From positions 434,001 through 498,000 of the forward strand of contig OY101118.1 of the NCBI GenBank assembly GCA_956465555.1: a DNA stretch of 64,000 nt, in the 5' to 3' direction. The stretch comes from Nitzschia sp. pyKryTriq1 (Eukaryota; Bacillariophyta; Bacillariophyceae; Bacillariales; Bacillariaceae). Within the stretch, counting starts at the first letter, position 1. Each line of letters begins with the position of its first letter. The notes under the pieces are model-generated. The model saw only the letters and a program-made list of their open reading frames with translations. It did no database searches and was not told where the DNA came from. Positions 29,338-40,211 of this stretch are shown piece by piece. The translations under genes and the position numbers were made by a program.

Positions 29338-30249
29338 ATGAAGTTGGGAAGATATTCATTACCGTTGTTGTTCGCGTTTACCCAGAATTTGCTGGTGTTG
29401 GTGGGTGGATTCATCGTCGGCGTGCCACGAGATGGAAAATCAGCATTCTCGCCGACGACTCGTAGTGCTACCACATCCACCACTCTCGCATCGACCACCG
29501 AAACAGAAGATGGCATGTTGACCACCAAGAAGAAATTGGAACAGGAAAATAATCCTCGATTGATGGGTTTGGCGCTTCAATTGGATGATGGAACGAGGAA
29601 ATCGCATTCGATGGCCCAAAACTCGGCATTCGTTACTGGATTCTTCAAGGGACTTTCGACAAAGGAGAGCTATCGAAATCTCATTACGAGTCTGTACTTT
29701 GTCTACCAAGCGATGGAAGAATCATTTGAGGAGACGACCTCGGAGGAAGTACGAGCATTGGATGATTCGGAACTACGGCGTATGAAGCAATTGGAACAGG
29801 ATATGGATTTTTTCTACGGTGGGGCATGGAAGAGCAAGATTCAACCAAGTCCAGGCACAAAAGCCTACGTTGCCCGTATTCAAACAGTTGCCAAAAAGCA
29901 GCCATATTTGTTGGTTGCGCATCAGTATACCAGATATCTAGGAGACTTGTTTGGGGGTCAAATGATGGGTGGTATGGCCAGTCGATCATTGGATTTGAAA
30001 AATGGAGAGGGCACGGCATTTTATACCTTCGACGACATTCCCAATACGTACAACTACATCACGGACTGGTACACTCGATTGAATGCATTAGACTTGACAG
30101 ACTCTCAGAAGCAAGAAATTGTGGACGAAGCCAATTTGGTGTTTGATCTGAATATTGGCATCTTGCAAGAATTGGATGGGTCGCCACTTCTTGCCATGTG
30201 GACCTTGGCTGTGAACACCCTTAAAGTCCGTCTGGGGCTCGCACCATGA
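29338..30249 (+). CDS. Heme oxygenase, plastid-targeted
   Basis: From the ATG at 29338 the protein has 303 residues. I prefer this start to the one at 29281 because it opens directly onto a signal peptide (LLFAFTQNLLVLVGGFIVG), followed by a Ser/Thr-rich plastid-type transit stretch. The heme oxygenase domain begins at LALQLDDGTRKSHSMAQN, with the proximal heme ligand His at residue 90. The distal-helix motif YTRYLGDLFGGQMMGG is intact. The enzyme opens heme to biliverdin, iron and CO, using ferredoxin electrons in plastids, and supplies the bilin for phytochrome. The C-terminus has LVFDLNIGILQEL, the last helix of the fold. Single exon. It stands upstream of EF-Ts on the same strand. Confidence 0.93.
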   Translation: MKLGRYSLPLLFAFTQNLLVLVGGFIVGVPRDGKSAFSPTTRSATTSTTLASTTETEDGMLTTKKKLEQENNPRLMGLALQLDDGTRKSHSMAQNSAFVTGFFKGLSTKESYRNLITSLYFVYQAMEESFEETTSEEVRALDDSELRRMKQLEQDMDFFYGGAWKSKIQPSPGTKAYVARIQTVAKKQPYLLVAHQYTRYLGDLFGGQMMGGMASRSLDLKNGEGTAFYTFDDIPNTYNYITDWYTRLNALDLTDSQKQEIVDEANLVFDLNIGILQELDGSPLLAMWTLAVNTLKVRLGLAP

Positions 30250-30758
30250 GAAATGCCGACCGGTGCTTCTCTCTAGACTCTCTATAAACTACTCTGCTCT
30301 CTGGGCTCTACATTATTTGTACTGTAGTACCGGTACCGGTAGGTTCCATCTTCCAAAGACGATCGATGATCTTCTATTACTACTAGAGTAGTTTTTACCG
30401 ATTTAGTCGTATGAATCTAATCATAAGCAAAGGTATGTACTATAATATATCAAACTGGACCTTGTACTATTAGCTTCATAGGTTCCAAGAGTAGAGACAC
30501 GGGCCGGCGCGCTACCACTAGCCACTTGGAACCCGCCATTTTTTGGATGGTCGAGACGAGGAGTGTCGTCAGTCGCGACACATCACCTTCCCAGCACAGA
30601 ACAGAGAAGCCAATCGTCAGATAAGATTGATTGCGAAAGATCATCGTTTCCTTTGGTACCGACCGTATCGTCGTCGTCACAGATAAAGCATAATTCGCCG
30701 GTTGTACTTGTACCGCTTGTGATAAGGTAGATCAATTTTCTTATATTTTGTTTCAACC
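30250..30758. other. Intergenic, heme oxygenase to EF-Ts
   Basis: 509 bases. A GTACCGGTACCGG cluster stands at about 30328-30341. A 76-codon open frame on the minus strand has no supporting features. Otherwise nothing is seen. Confidence 0.5.
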
Positions 30759-32362
30759 ATGAAGATCGTCAGCTCCGTGGCTCTTGCAATCTTTTTGTCG
30801 TCGGCTGAAGCCTTCGGTCCGGCTTCTCCCGTTAATGGAAACGCCTTTGGGGCTTCCATGCAGGCGTCGCGCCCCAGTGATATGACCATGCGTGTCGGAA
30901 AGGTTGACTTGGCCCGAAAGCAAAGATTCAACAATATTCTTGCAGATGTGGGAGGTTTGAGTTCCAAAGACGCCGTGCAATCTCAACTCCTTTCTCCCGA
31001 GGTCGGTCAGTTGATCGAGAAGTCTAACTGGAGGCTTCGAAAGAGCATGCTCCGAAAAGTTCGTGCTCAAGCTAGGAAAGTTGATGTCGAGGTCCCACCC
31101 GCGTTTGGAGTCACACCGACGAACAAGGAGCGACAAGCCGCTGAACAAGTTGCTGGAGCAGCGCGAAAAGCCGAAAAGGAAGCATTTTTCGCCAGCCAAG
31201 TTAGCAAGGTAGCTGCCGAGAAAGCCGCCAGAGTCACCAAGAAGGCTGAGAAAAAGGGTAAGAAACGACGGGGCCGCTAGCGATAATTTGCGGAGGAAAG
31301 ATGAGATTCTGACAAATCTTTCTTCTTTTTCAATGTCTGAAATTATCAGCCCGAGCTGAGGCCTCTGCCAAGGGAAAAAGTGGTGGCGCCAAGGCTGCAG
31401 CACCGTCTCCTGCCCCTGTTGCAAAGGCAGCGCCCACACCCGCACCCGCCGCCGAAGCTGCATCCGCTAAGCCTGCTGGTGGAGGTGGAGAAATCACCCC
31501 CAAAACCATCAAGCAACTTCGTGATGACACTGGAGCTGGTATGATGGACTGCAAAAAGGCTCTTCTTGCATGCGATGGAGACCAAGCCGCTGCTGCCGAC
31601 TACCTTCGAACGAAGGGTCTTGCCACGGCCGACAAGAAGGCCAGCCGCGTGGCCGCCGAAGGAAAGATTGCTGTTTCCACTGCAGGAGGCAAGGCTGTCA
31701 TGGTGGAAGTTAACTGCGAAACTGATTTCGTCGGAAAGGATTCCAGTTTCTTGGCGTACTGCGACAAGGTCGCATCTGCTGCCACCAAGATTGACGGCGA
31801 CAGCGTCGAGACATTGATGAGCCAAGAAGTCGACGGATCTACCCTGGAAGAGGCTCGACAAGCCATGGTTGCCAAGATCGGAGAGAATATCCAAGTCCGA
31901 AGAATGACATCTGGTGGAGGTGATGGCAAAACTGTCGGTTGCTACGTGCACATGAACCGCATCGGTGTTCTGGTCGAATTGGAAGGAGGATCTGAAGACG
32001 TTGCCATGGACGTCGCCATGCATGTTGCCGCCATGAATCCTCCCTATGCTACCCCCGATGAGGTTCCAGCTGATGTCTTGGAGAAGGAAAAGGAAGTGTT
32101 GAGTGCCCAAGCCTTGGAATCTGGCAAGCCCCCAGCGATTGTTGAAAAGATGGTCGAAGGACGTATCCGAAAGTACCTGGAGGAAATTTGCCTTGTAAGC
32201 CAGAACTTCGTCAAGGATGGCGATAAGACTGTCGGCCAATATTTGGAACAAAACGGGGCCAAAATGATTGGATTTAAGAGACTTGTCGTCGGAGAGGGTA
32301 TTGAAAAGAAAGTAGACGATTTTGCCGCCGAAGTAGCTGCGATGGCCGGTCAAGCTGCCTAA
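30759..32362 (+). CDS. Organellar translation elongation factor Ts with N-terminal extension
   Basis: Two exons, 30759-31257 and 31350-32362, with a 92-base intron. The junction reads KKAEKKARAEASAKG, product 503 residues. EF-Ts recycles EF-Tu from GDP to GTP. The C-terminal 300 residues are a full EF-Ts: IKQLRDDTGAGMMDCKKAL, ADYLRTKGLA, VEVNCETDFVG, HVAAMNPPYA and the tail VGQYLEQNGAKMIGFKRLVVGEG (given in two parts: VGQYLEQNGAKM, IGFKRLVVGEG). The first 16-20 residues are a signal peptide ending SSAEAFGPA, a diatom plastid motif. Residues about 45-175 form a basic helical extension (ARKQRFNNILADVGG, SNWRLRKSMLRKVRAQ) that I do not recognise, followed by an Ala/Pro linker. If the intron is retained, translation stops at 31280 after KKGKKRRGR. 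Confidence 0.92.
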
Positions 32363-32872
32363 AATTGGAAGCATAAGCATATGGCACACCTAGTAGATGC
32401 CTAATATTATTTCACACAACACTTTTGTTGTCTGGGTGGAGTTTTACCGGAATATTTTCTTTTAGAATAATACTTTATTTCGGAAGCTAGGGCCAAGTAG
32501 AGGCTCGAATTCATAACTGGCTCTGTCAGGAACAACATAGCTTCGCGTAGCAAAACTCTAGCTACCGGTACATCTAGCTCCGAAGCATCCTTCAGATAGA
32601 AAGTATGCTAGGGTAGATTCTGTCTATTGATGTTTCATTTGGCGGGCAAAGGGAGAACGCCCATGTTTCTAGTAGATTGATGATTTACGACAGTAGATAC
32701 TCCATCACAACGTCAGTGGGCCTTGAGGTGAAAGCAAATCCTATAGTTCGGGCTTCGCTTTATTGAGAAAAATCCAAACATGCCCACCGACAACTCGTCA
32801 TCGAGAAGTTATCACAAGCATGCTCTATAATATAGTAATACTGCATGCATACTTACTTCTACTCGTACTGGA
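32363..32872. other. Intergenic, convergent 3' ends
   Basis: 510 bases between the stops of EF-Ts and uS17m. I see no gene, tRNA or clear repeat. Confidence 0.5.
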
Positions 32873-33565
32873 CTATAGCTGCCCCTTGGCACGGATGATT
32901 TCTCGTAACATGAAATGCTTGTGTTTGCTAATGCGTTGGCACGGGACAATCATCACCAAATCACCAGTATTGGCGACTTCTGCCTCATCGTGCGCCATGA
33001 ACTTTTTAGTATATCGCAGCCGCTTGCTATATTTCTGATGAATTCGATAACGATCGACTGCCACGTTTACTGTCTTGTTCATTTTCGTGCTCACCACGGT
33101 TCCTACCATGGCTCCTCGTGGAATGCTTTCTTTATCTTTGGGAGGACAGTGAATCATGTCCCAGCCTGGAATAGTCGATGCATCTTTAAGTTCTTCGTTT
33201 GTCATGTGGGAGTAGTCTGGACGTTCAATTGGATCATAGTACGATGTATCTCCAAAGGTGCCCATGATATCTTCCGCATCATAATCCACTGCTGGCGGCG
33301 ACGAGCTGGTAGGCGTCAAAGCCTTGTCTTTGGCATCGTCTTTGTCGTCTGTTGTTGAAAAGTATCGTCGATGATCATTCCACGTTTGATGTTGAGCGCC
33401 ACCACCAAAGCTATTATTCAAACCAACAACGGCAGTCGTCGAAGCACCCGTTTGGCCTACAAAGGGCGACAACGCGCTAGTGGCCGCTGAGGAAGCCGCC
33501 AGAGGCAATCGTTTCTGTAGTAGTTGCCGCGATAGAAGGCTTCTCACCACCAGGGAAGACGACAT
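32873..33565 (-). CDS. Mitochondrial small-subunit ribosomal protein uS17
   Basis: From the ATG at 33565 the protein has 230 residues. I choose this start because MSSSLVVRSLLSRQLLQKR is a clear mitochondrial presequence, while an in-frame ATG 33 codons upstream gives no targeting pattern. The C-terminal 90 residues carry the uS17 OB fold: GTVVSTKMNKTVNVAVDRY, then KYSKRLRYTKKFMAHDE, and GDLVMIVPCQRISKHKHF. It binds 16S-like rRNA in the mitoribosome. The 110 residues between presequence and domain are a lineage-specific, acidic/Ser-rich extension with YYDPIERPDYSHM. Single exon. The gene is divergent from cytosolic eS1, 585 bases away. Confidence 0.9.
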   Translation of the reverse strand: MSSSLVVRSLLSRQLLQKRLPLAASSAATSALSPFVGQTGASTTAVVGLNNSFGGGAQHQTWNDHRRYFSTTDDKDDAKDKALTPTSSSPPAVDYDAEDIMGTFGDTSYYDPIERPDYSHMTNEELKDASTIPGWDMIHCPPKDKESIPRGAMVGTVVSTKMNKTVNVAVDRYRIHQKYSKRLRYTKKFMAHDEAEVANTGDLVMIVPCQRISKHKHFMLREIIRAKGQL

Positions 33566-34150
33566 CTTCAATTTGACTTGTAGTGCTGTTAACAGGCTCA
33601 AGTGAACGCTATCTTGTGTGTATAGCAACTGTAATGGAGCTTGTAGCGACGGGTACGAGTACAAGTACTGGTACCGGTATGGTTTCGGGCATTACATAGT
33701 GTACACATATTTCAACGCTTCATCGAGATCGATCGAGATCATGCATGCATGCATGCGGGCCAGCACAATAAAACCCACAACGCGAGAGGCGACAGGCGAC
33801 TATCGGACGGACGGAAGCAAGTGACGAGAAGGTCGACCACTTCGATCACCTTTCCAAAAAGGTCTATTTCAGTCTAAAAATGGACGGTCCTGAAATACCT
33901 GTTGCCGCTTACTTGCTCTGAGCCTCCCGTAGAAATGTACCAGAGAATTACGTAGCTCCCACTTACCGCCGCTACTTGCTTTCTCGGCGGTCGTCGCTCA
34001 GCCTGCCTCATCGATCGCTCGATCGACTGCCCCTCCATCGCTCCTTCTGCTTTGGACGGGCTCTCACCAAGCGTCTCCATCCCGGATAGTCGCCATTGCG
34101 AAATCAACCCTTAGTCGGTTCTTTCCTGTAGTAGCAACACAACTTTCAAC
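33566..34150. other. Divergent promoter region between two ribosomal protein genes
   Basis: 585 bases between uS17m and eS1. It includes an (ATGC)4 palindromic run at 33741-33756, GATCGATCGAGATC-like words just before it, and CATCGATCGCTCGATCGA at about 34008-34025. A TACTGGTACCGGTA word lies at about 33665. No gene seen. Confidence 0.6.
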
Positions 34151-35244
34151 ATGGCTATCGTGAGTTAAAAACAACAACAATATTCTCGTAGCAGATGCAG
34201 AACAAGAGACGCCGTGGATTCTTGGGTGGAGGGGCAAACCATGGATGGATTGGATCCACCTGTCGGACCGAAGGAGCTTGCTTTCATCGGTACAGTACTT
34301 GTACCCATGAAACAGCGATCGACGTCCAACATGGTCATAGCCATCCTTACCTGGTAGCCCGTTTCCATCGCAGGAGCAATAGTGCATTACTGTCGCAGTT
34401 TCTAGCATCTTTTTCATAAGACTGTCTTTCTCACGCACGTGCTCTCCTTTTTCTTTTTCATCAACAGGGCAAGAACAAGAGACTTACGAAATCCAAAAAG
34501 GGTAGCCGTAAAAAGGCCGTTGACCCTTTCACGAAGAAGGAATGGTACAAGCTTATCGCTCCTTCGATCTTTGCCGTCAAGGACTGTGGAAAGACCTTGA
34601 TCACCAAGACGCAAGGAACCAAAATTGCCTCGGATTACTTGAAGGGACGTGTGTTCGAGATGTCGCTGGCAGACCTCAACAAGAATGAAGCCTTGGCCTA
34701 CCGCAAGGTCAAGCTTTGTATCGAGGACGTTCAAGGATACAACTGTCTTTTGAACTTCCACGGAATGGACATGACCCGAGACAAGCTCTGCTCGCTCATC
34801 CGAAAGAAGCAATCCATTATTGAAGGAAACGTGGACTGCCGAACTACGGATGGTTACATTGTCCGATTGTTCTGCATTGCCTTCACCCGCCCGCAAGACA
34901 ACCAAATCAAGGCTACCTGTTACGCCAAATCTGCACAAATTCGAGCCATCCGAGCCAAGATGACGACATTTATGACTGAGCTTGGAACCAAGGGTGACTT
35001 GAAGGCCTTGGTCAAGGAGTTGATCTCGGCACCCATTGGTGACACCATCGCTCGCCAAGCCTCCAGCATCTTCCCCATCAAGGACTGCTACATCCGCAAG
35101 GTCAAGGTCTTGAAGAAGCCCAAATTTGATGTCACGGAACTTATGGAATGGCACAATGCTGATGAGACTCCTGTGGGTGATGTTGGCAAGCCAGTTGAGG
35201 CTCCCAAGGAAGAGCAACTCGCTGGATCAGGTGGCCGCTTGTAA
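34151..35244 (+). CDS. RPS3A: Cytosolic 40S ribosomal protein eS1 (RPS3A)
   Basis: Two exons. The first, 34151-34159, codes only Met-Ala-Ile. A 308-base intron follows, and the second exon runs 34468-35244. The result begins [20 protein letters not shown] (20 residues) and has 261 residues, the family's normal length. Family landmarks are [37 protein letters not shown] and the closing part LELIxx-like [10 protein letters not shown]. eS1 sits on the 40S platform near the mRNA exit. The codon choice is strongly biased towards C-ending codons, as expected for a highly expressed gene. The long intron relative to its tiny first exon could carry regulatory sequence or a small RNA, but I found no clear C/D or H/ACA boxes in it. 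Confidence 0.95.
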
Positions 35245-35455
35245 AGCTCGTAAGATATAAAGAAATGAATTGATTCGAATATTCTGTACTACTGTTTCGT
35301 TCTTGTTGCTATTAGAAACGTGGGGAAAGGAGGTAGCCGGGTGGGCTTTGCTTACCTGTGTAGTACGGATTTCTACTTGCTCTGGTTTTACAAGATAGTT
35401 CAACTTGTGCACACTTCTACTGGTATAAATCAAGCTAGGTATATCTAGGTCTGCT

Positions 35456-38400
35456 TTAGTTAGACGATGACTTATTGGTCAAGTGATCCGAGCCAAAGGC
35501 CCACGGAGGCAATCCGACTTGAAGATCGACTTCGCCTAGCAGGGGCTCGGTGGCATCCGTATTCCCAATTTTCTTTGCATGAAATGGAATCGTATACCGA
35601 AAGGCGTGAAGACAGATCCGATGCCCACCCTGAAGTAGCTGAGCAGATGAAAAAGCTTCCTGGGGTCCCTTCGTACAGAATGGACATATTTCAGTTGCCG
35701 CTTTTGAATCTTCTTTCGAAACTGATGCTGGATGAAGCGAGACCTGGTCGCCCCCTTGGATTGCCGCACGGCGGTGGTTCGCCTCCTCTACGCCAGCAGA
35801 GAGATCCAAGCTAGGGTCCACAGCTCCTCCATATTGAACGTCATCGACAATCGAATGTCCCAACCATTGCAGATGGATGCGCAGTTGGTGGCTGCGGCCA
35901 GTCAGAGGAGAACACAGGACGATGGAAGTATCTGTCGCATGGTCATGAGCGATCAAGCGAAACAGACTTTGGGCGTTTTTGCCTTTGCTTGTGATCTTTC
36001 GGATCCCATTGGCTGGGTCGACAGTTTCGATCGGAGCATTCACTTCCAACATTCCTTCCTCGGGGGACCAACTCCATCGTGCAAGATGTGTTGACTCCGT
36101 ATTCACTTCCGTTGGCGTGCCAGGGAAGATGCCATGAACCTTGGCCAGGTACTGCTTCTTGACGAAACCCTGGTCGATTCGAGACTGCACAAGACGTGCG
36201 ACCTTTGGGTTGGTACAGCAAACAGTGAGACCACTTGTGACGCGGTCAATACGATGGCAGGGAATCAATGTCTTTGGCGTCAGCCCCTCTTGAGCCTCCA
36301 CCATCATTGTGAGACAGTTCGATAGGTATGGTCCAGCTGGATGGACAGGAACCGTCGAAGGTTTGTCGCACACGAAGATAGTAGCATCATCTTGTAGATC
36401 GTAAGCTTCCTGTACACGTTGGGGCAATTCTGTCCTTTGGGCATCAATGCTCCTCCTTGGGAGATGAACTGGTGGTTCGTGCCAATGAGTTATTCGACCG
36501 ATCACATCCATGTTCTTTAGTTTGAATGACTCGGCCTCTTCCAAGCTCTTGATCGCTTTGCCATTCACTCGTAGTAAGCCCCGTTGAAGAATCGTTGCCA
36601 GTGTCTCTGTTTGTGCCAATTCTGTAAACTCGTTTTGAAGAACCGAGAGAAGTGTTTTGCCGCACCATTTCCCCTTGGTATTGGATTGCAGCATTCGGCT
36701 ACAAGTATTGGGGATTCGAATACCAGTAGCCTCATTCCGACCAAAAGACGGCGACGAAGCAAGGTTGAGCTGCACAAGCTCATCTACTACCTTTTGTCTA
36801 TTTGAGGCTTTCTGTTGCTGCAAAAGTAGATTGTTTCTCTGTCTCAAATCAGTTTTCTTTCGAACAGACGGCGTGGACTCAACGGCGATACTACCAGATT
36901 CACTTTGATTCCGATGCATTTCTTCTAAAATGCGCTTGCGCTTGAGGCCATGAAAACCCCAGCATTTTCCAGAACAGCCTGCCTCCCCACAGTTCCGACA
37001 CTTGAGCTCAGTCTGCTCAGGGATCGGGGAATCTCCGTCTCCATCGATTGCCGTCAGCCGCTGTGCAATCTTTTCGCATTGCTTCGTTAATGTTTTGCGC
37101 TTTTGCTTAAACTTCTTTCCGACAGCAATTTCCGATATCAGATCCTGTAACTCGAGGAGTTGAGCATGTAGCTCGGTTTTCGAGTACGGTGCAAGGTCGG
37201 TGAAATAGCATTTTCGCAAGTGAGCATGATTGTGGCAGTGAAATTCTCGAAGATCCGGTCGACAATTTGGACAAACTAGCGTAGGCTCTCGACAGACAGT
37301 GCAGACGCAGCCGGCTTCAAATACATCATATGGCATGGAACAGTACAGACATGCTCCCACGATTTCTTCTCCTTTCCCACCAGAATCGTTCGCGGGAGTA
37401 CTACTTTTTGCGGATGCTCCCTCTGCGCCTCTTCCATCAAAGACAAAGTTCTTTCCTTTCCAGAGGCAATCATCAGAAGAACCGTATTGATCGAGATATT
37501 TATGGATCCCTCCTTTCAAATGCCGAACCTCTTTCACGGACGGGATTTTGTTGCGAATGAATGCCGACGCCTTTTCACATCGGATGCCACCTTGGAAACG
37601 GGAAGGAAAGGAAAGGAAAGGAATAAACAAGGTTGAGAATCATCAAGGGTGATTCAAATTACATATGTCATACCGGTCATCAAGTTATTCGCACCTGTGC
37701 AGTACATCAATACATTCTTATTGGCCAGTGTCTGTGAATGTTGCTCTACCCATTTTGGAAATTGGTTGAAAGTCGTTGTCGACGGATCTTTTGCCCCAAC
37801 AAAATGACCCACCATCCATTCCTTCGTATTTCGACAATCGATGAGAACTGTATCCTCTTTGGATTCCTTGTCGTGTTGAAGCTGAGTCATTCGTTCATGC
37901 CACTCCGAAGGCGTCAGGTACCCTTGATGCACGTCTTCCAAAGGGATTGGCGCGAGTACTCCACCCGTCCCAATAAGCTCCTTCACAATTTTAATGTTTA
38001 GATCTGGAAAAAGGTGAGATTCACTGCAAGTACTCCATTTGAATTCCGATGGATCCATGACCAAAGGTTTACAATCTGCTTTCTGATAAAAGCTGTCGCA
38101 CTCCCTCCAAAATTCGTCTAGGATTTTCATCGTCTCAGGCATGCCATCGCTTTTGTCGATCGAGTGGTTCGGTCGGCGAATGAGAGCCTGAACAAAGGCG
38201 TCGATGGAGGAAGAGCTTCCAGAGAGAGTTCCGTTGATTCCTTCCGATTGATATTGACTACATCCCACCAAAATCCGACCTTGCAGCTGCAAACTCTGGC
38301 ACAAGTTCTCCAGTGCCGACCGATAAATTTCAACGATTTCGCGATCTTTCGAAAGGGAATGAAAATGGTAAAACAACAGAATTTTCGACGGGACCCCACT

Positions 38401-38499
38401 CGACGAGGTTGAGGCCTCAGAATTTCCCACGACCATGGAATCTACTTCGTCCATCCTTGGCCGATACGTAGACCTGTCTACTTTTTCTTGAGAGGTCAC
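35456..38499 (-). CDS. Fusion of TrhO-type tRNA hydroxylase (rhodanese) and RluA-type pseudouridine synthase
   Basis: Two exons, 38499-37695 and 37590-35456, with a 104-base intron. The product has 979 residues. The junction recreates the rhodanese active-site loop YCTGGIRCEKA, with Cys267 as the probable catalytic cysteine. The N-terminal part is a TrhO/UPF0176 protein: an acylphosphatase-like start (ILLFYHF...GCSQYQSEGINGTLSG), then rhodanese (TVLIDCRNTKEWMVGHFVGA), then LKGGIHKYLDQYG and the Cys-rich tail CLYCSMPYDVF / CVCTVC / CPNC. Bacterial TrhO hydroxylates uridine 34 of tRNA. After a second CRNCGEAGCSGKC motif comes an S4-like region and an RluA catalytic domain with CHRIDRVTSGL (Asp717) and GRSHQLRIHLQWLGH. 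The two halves would modify RNA uridines in different ways. Targeting is unclear. Confidence 0.92.
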
Positions 38500-39000
38500 A
38501 CTAAGACCCTTTTATCTTATCGTCTCCATAGGATGCCATTGTACATTCATCATGCAACTTTTTCTTTTCGGTTTTTGTTTTTGTGGTCCAGGTCGACTGG
38601 TTCGGTTTTGTCGGTTCGCGTATGATGAGCGCGCATGCATCATTATCTGACATCCCTGCATGCGCACGCACGCTGCACGCCGTGCGAAGAGGTGTTTGTG
38701 CTTCTCCCGTAGAGCATACAGTAACCATGGCGGGAATGGGGTTGTCGGATTTCAGTCACGGTAAAAGAGCTCGCTCAAGCGATTCTGTGACAGACCTCGT
38801 AAAACGGGTTCTGTGACGTTGGCCGTTTTCAAAGATCGCGACCCCGGAAACTTTCAACTTGCCGTCCACCATGCGCGGGGCATCTTGCGGATCGAGATGA
38901 TGTCGTTGCGTGAAAGCCAACCGCTCGCAAGCAAGCACGGCTCTCGTATTGCGTCTTGTGTTTTATCCATCATCTTCGTTGCAAAAAAGACACGTTGACC
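38500..39000. other. Divergent promoter region, TrhO-RluA / light-harvesting protein
   Basis: 501 bases upstream of a probably light-controlled gene. Words rich in GCATGC (for example CGCGCATGCATC near 38630) are present. No gene recognised, and no light-response element can be named with confidence. Confidence 0.5.
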
Positions 39001-39849
39001 ATGAAGCTCGCAACCGTTTTCGCCCTCTTCGGCTCTGCGTAAGTGTGTCCTACTTGTTAGCTCTAGTTCGTTTGACAATAAGCGAGAAACTTTTCATGGA
39101 ATGACTTCAGCGATTGAATTGCGTTCGTTGGCCGTTTTTGATGGCGATCCACTGGCCTTGATATGGATGCCCAATACTCGTACCATCCTCCAGAAATGTA
39201 GAGAATCTGTTCCGCTTTGATTTCGTCGTTGTCTCAAATAGGATCATCGTTCGGGTACAAGTAACACATGGATCTCACATCCTTTTTTGTTTTTGTCGTC
39301 CATAGCGCTGCTTTTGCCCCTGTGCAACAACAGGCCCGCTCGTCTTCATCTCTTTCGGCATGGAAGGACGAGACCGTCGTCGGAATGACAGCCCCCATGG
39401 GATTCTTCGACCCTCTCGGTTTTTCGAAGGGAAAGGATGATAAAACCATGTCTCATTACCGTGAGTCCGAGCTCAAGCACGGCCGTGTTGCCATGGCTGC
39501 CTGCTTGGGATGGTACTTGGACGCTGCCGGCGTGCACCCCGCCTTCAACAGCGAACTTTCCAACAACCCCCTTGAAGCCGCTCAGCAACTTGCTCCGGTC
39601 GGATGGGTTCAATTCGTCCTTGGTTGCGGCGCCATTGAATGGTTGGCAGAAAAGATCAAGGAACGCCCAGGATACAAGGCTGGAGATCTTCTCGGCGCTG
39701 CCTACTGGGTCGATGATAGCGATGAAGGATGGGTTGATTACCAAAACAAGGAAATCAACAACGGACGATTGGCGATGGTTGCTTTCATGGGAATCTTCGT
39801 GCAAGCCCTATTCTACGGCGACTACGGTGACATGATCTTCAAGAAGTAA
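39001..39849 (+). CDS. Fucoxanthin-chlorophyll a/c light-harvesting protein
   Basis: Two exons, 39001-39038 and 39306-39849, with a 267-base intron. The product has 193 residues. The splice joins a signal peptide to the plastid motif, reading MKLATVFALFGSAAAFAP, where the AFAP is the classic diatom import signal. Three-helix LHC fold: helix 1 ESELKHGRVAMAACLGW, helix 2 VGWVQFVLGCGAIEWLAE, helix 3 EINNGRLAMVAFMGIFVQ. The Glu and Arg of the ELKHGR and EINNGR motifs form the crossed ion pairs and bind chlorophyll. It works in the thylakoid membrane as antenna for the photosystems, and the length is typical of the family. The intron falls exactly at the targeting cleavage region. The subgroup (Lhcf, Lhcr or other) cannot be fixed by eye. 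Confidence 0.95.
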
Positions 39850-40211
39850 GCACTTCTAAGCTCGGCCCATATTGTTATTGGTGTTGGAGCGTCGCCATGC
39901 TCCCGGTACTACCGACTGTATAGCCCGCTGCATTACTTCTGCTATTGATTGAACCAGATTTGATTTGGTCAAGAGCCACCCACTCCTTCCTTTCCGCTAG
40001 ACCTAATTTAGAGAAGAGGTTTTGCAACCATTTGATTGATTCCGCGGCATCAGTAGAGTATGGCTGGAAGAATGACACCCTCCTGCTTGAGTGTACTCCT
40101 AATTCATTGGCGTGAGTTGCTCGGTGCACGATTGTTCGTTGTTTCGAATCAGAATCGCCGCCCTACTAGATTTGTAGAAAGGAGATACGGTATCCCTCCC
40201 TCCAGCAGCAG
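39850..40211. other. Intergenic, nothing recognised
   Basis: 362 bases between the convergent stops of the light-harvesting gene and the YigZ/IMPACT-family gene. No gene or notable repeat seen. Confidence 0.5.

Noticed and set aside
31346-32389. A 347-codon open frame opposite EF-Ts
   Set aside because: It is the antisense of strongly biased codons of a confidently identified gene. The translation has no domain and no splice logic.
32490-32530. Possible tRNA T-arm (GGCTCGAATTC)
   Set aside because: There is no matching stem, anticodon arm or acceptor end around it.
34160-34467. Small nucleolar RNA inside the eS1 intron
   Set aside because: Ribosomal protein introns often hold these, but I found no C/D box pair or H/ACA layout.
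34414-35217. A 267-codon open frame opposite eS1
   Set aside because: It is an antisense shadow of a highly biased ribosomal protein gene.
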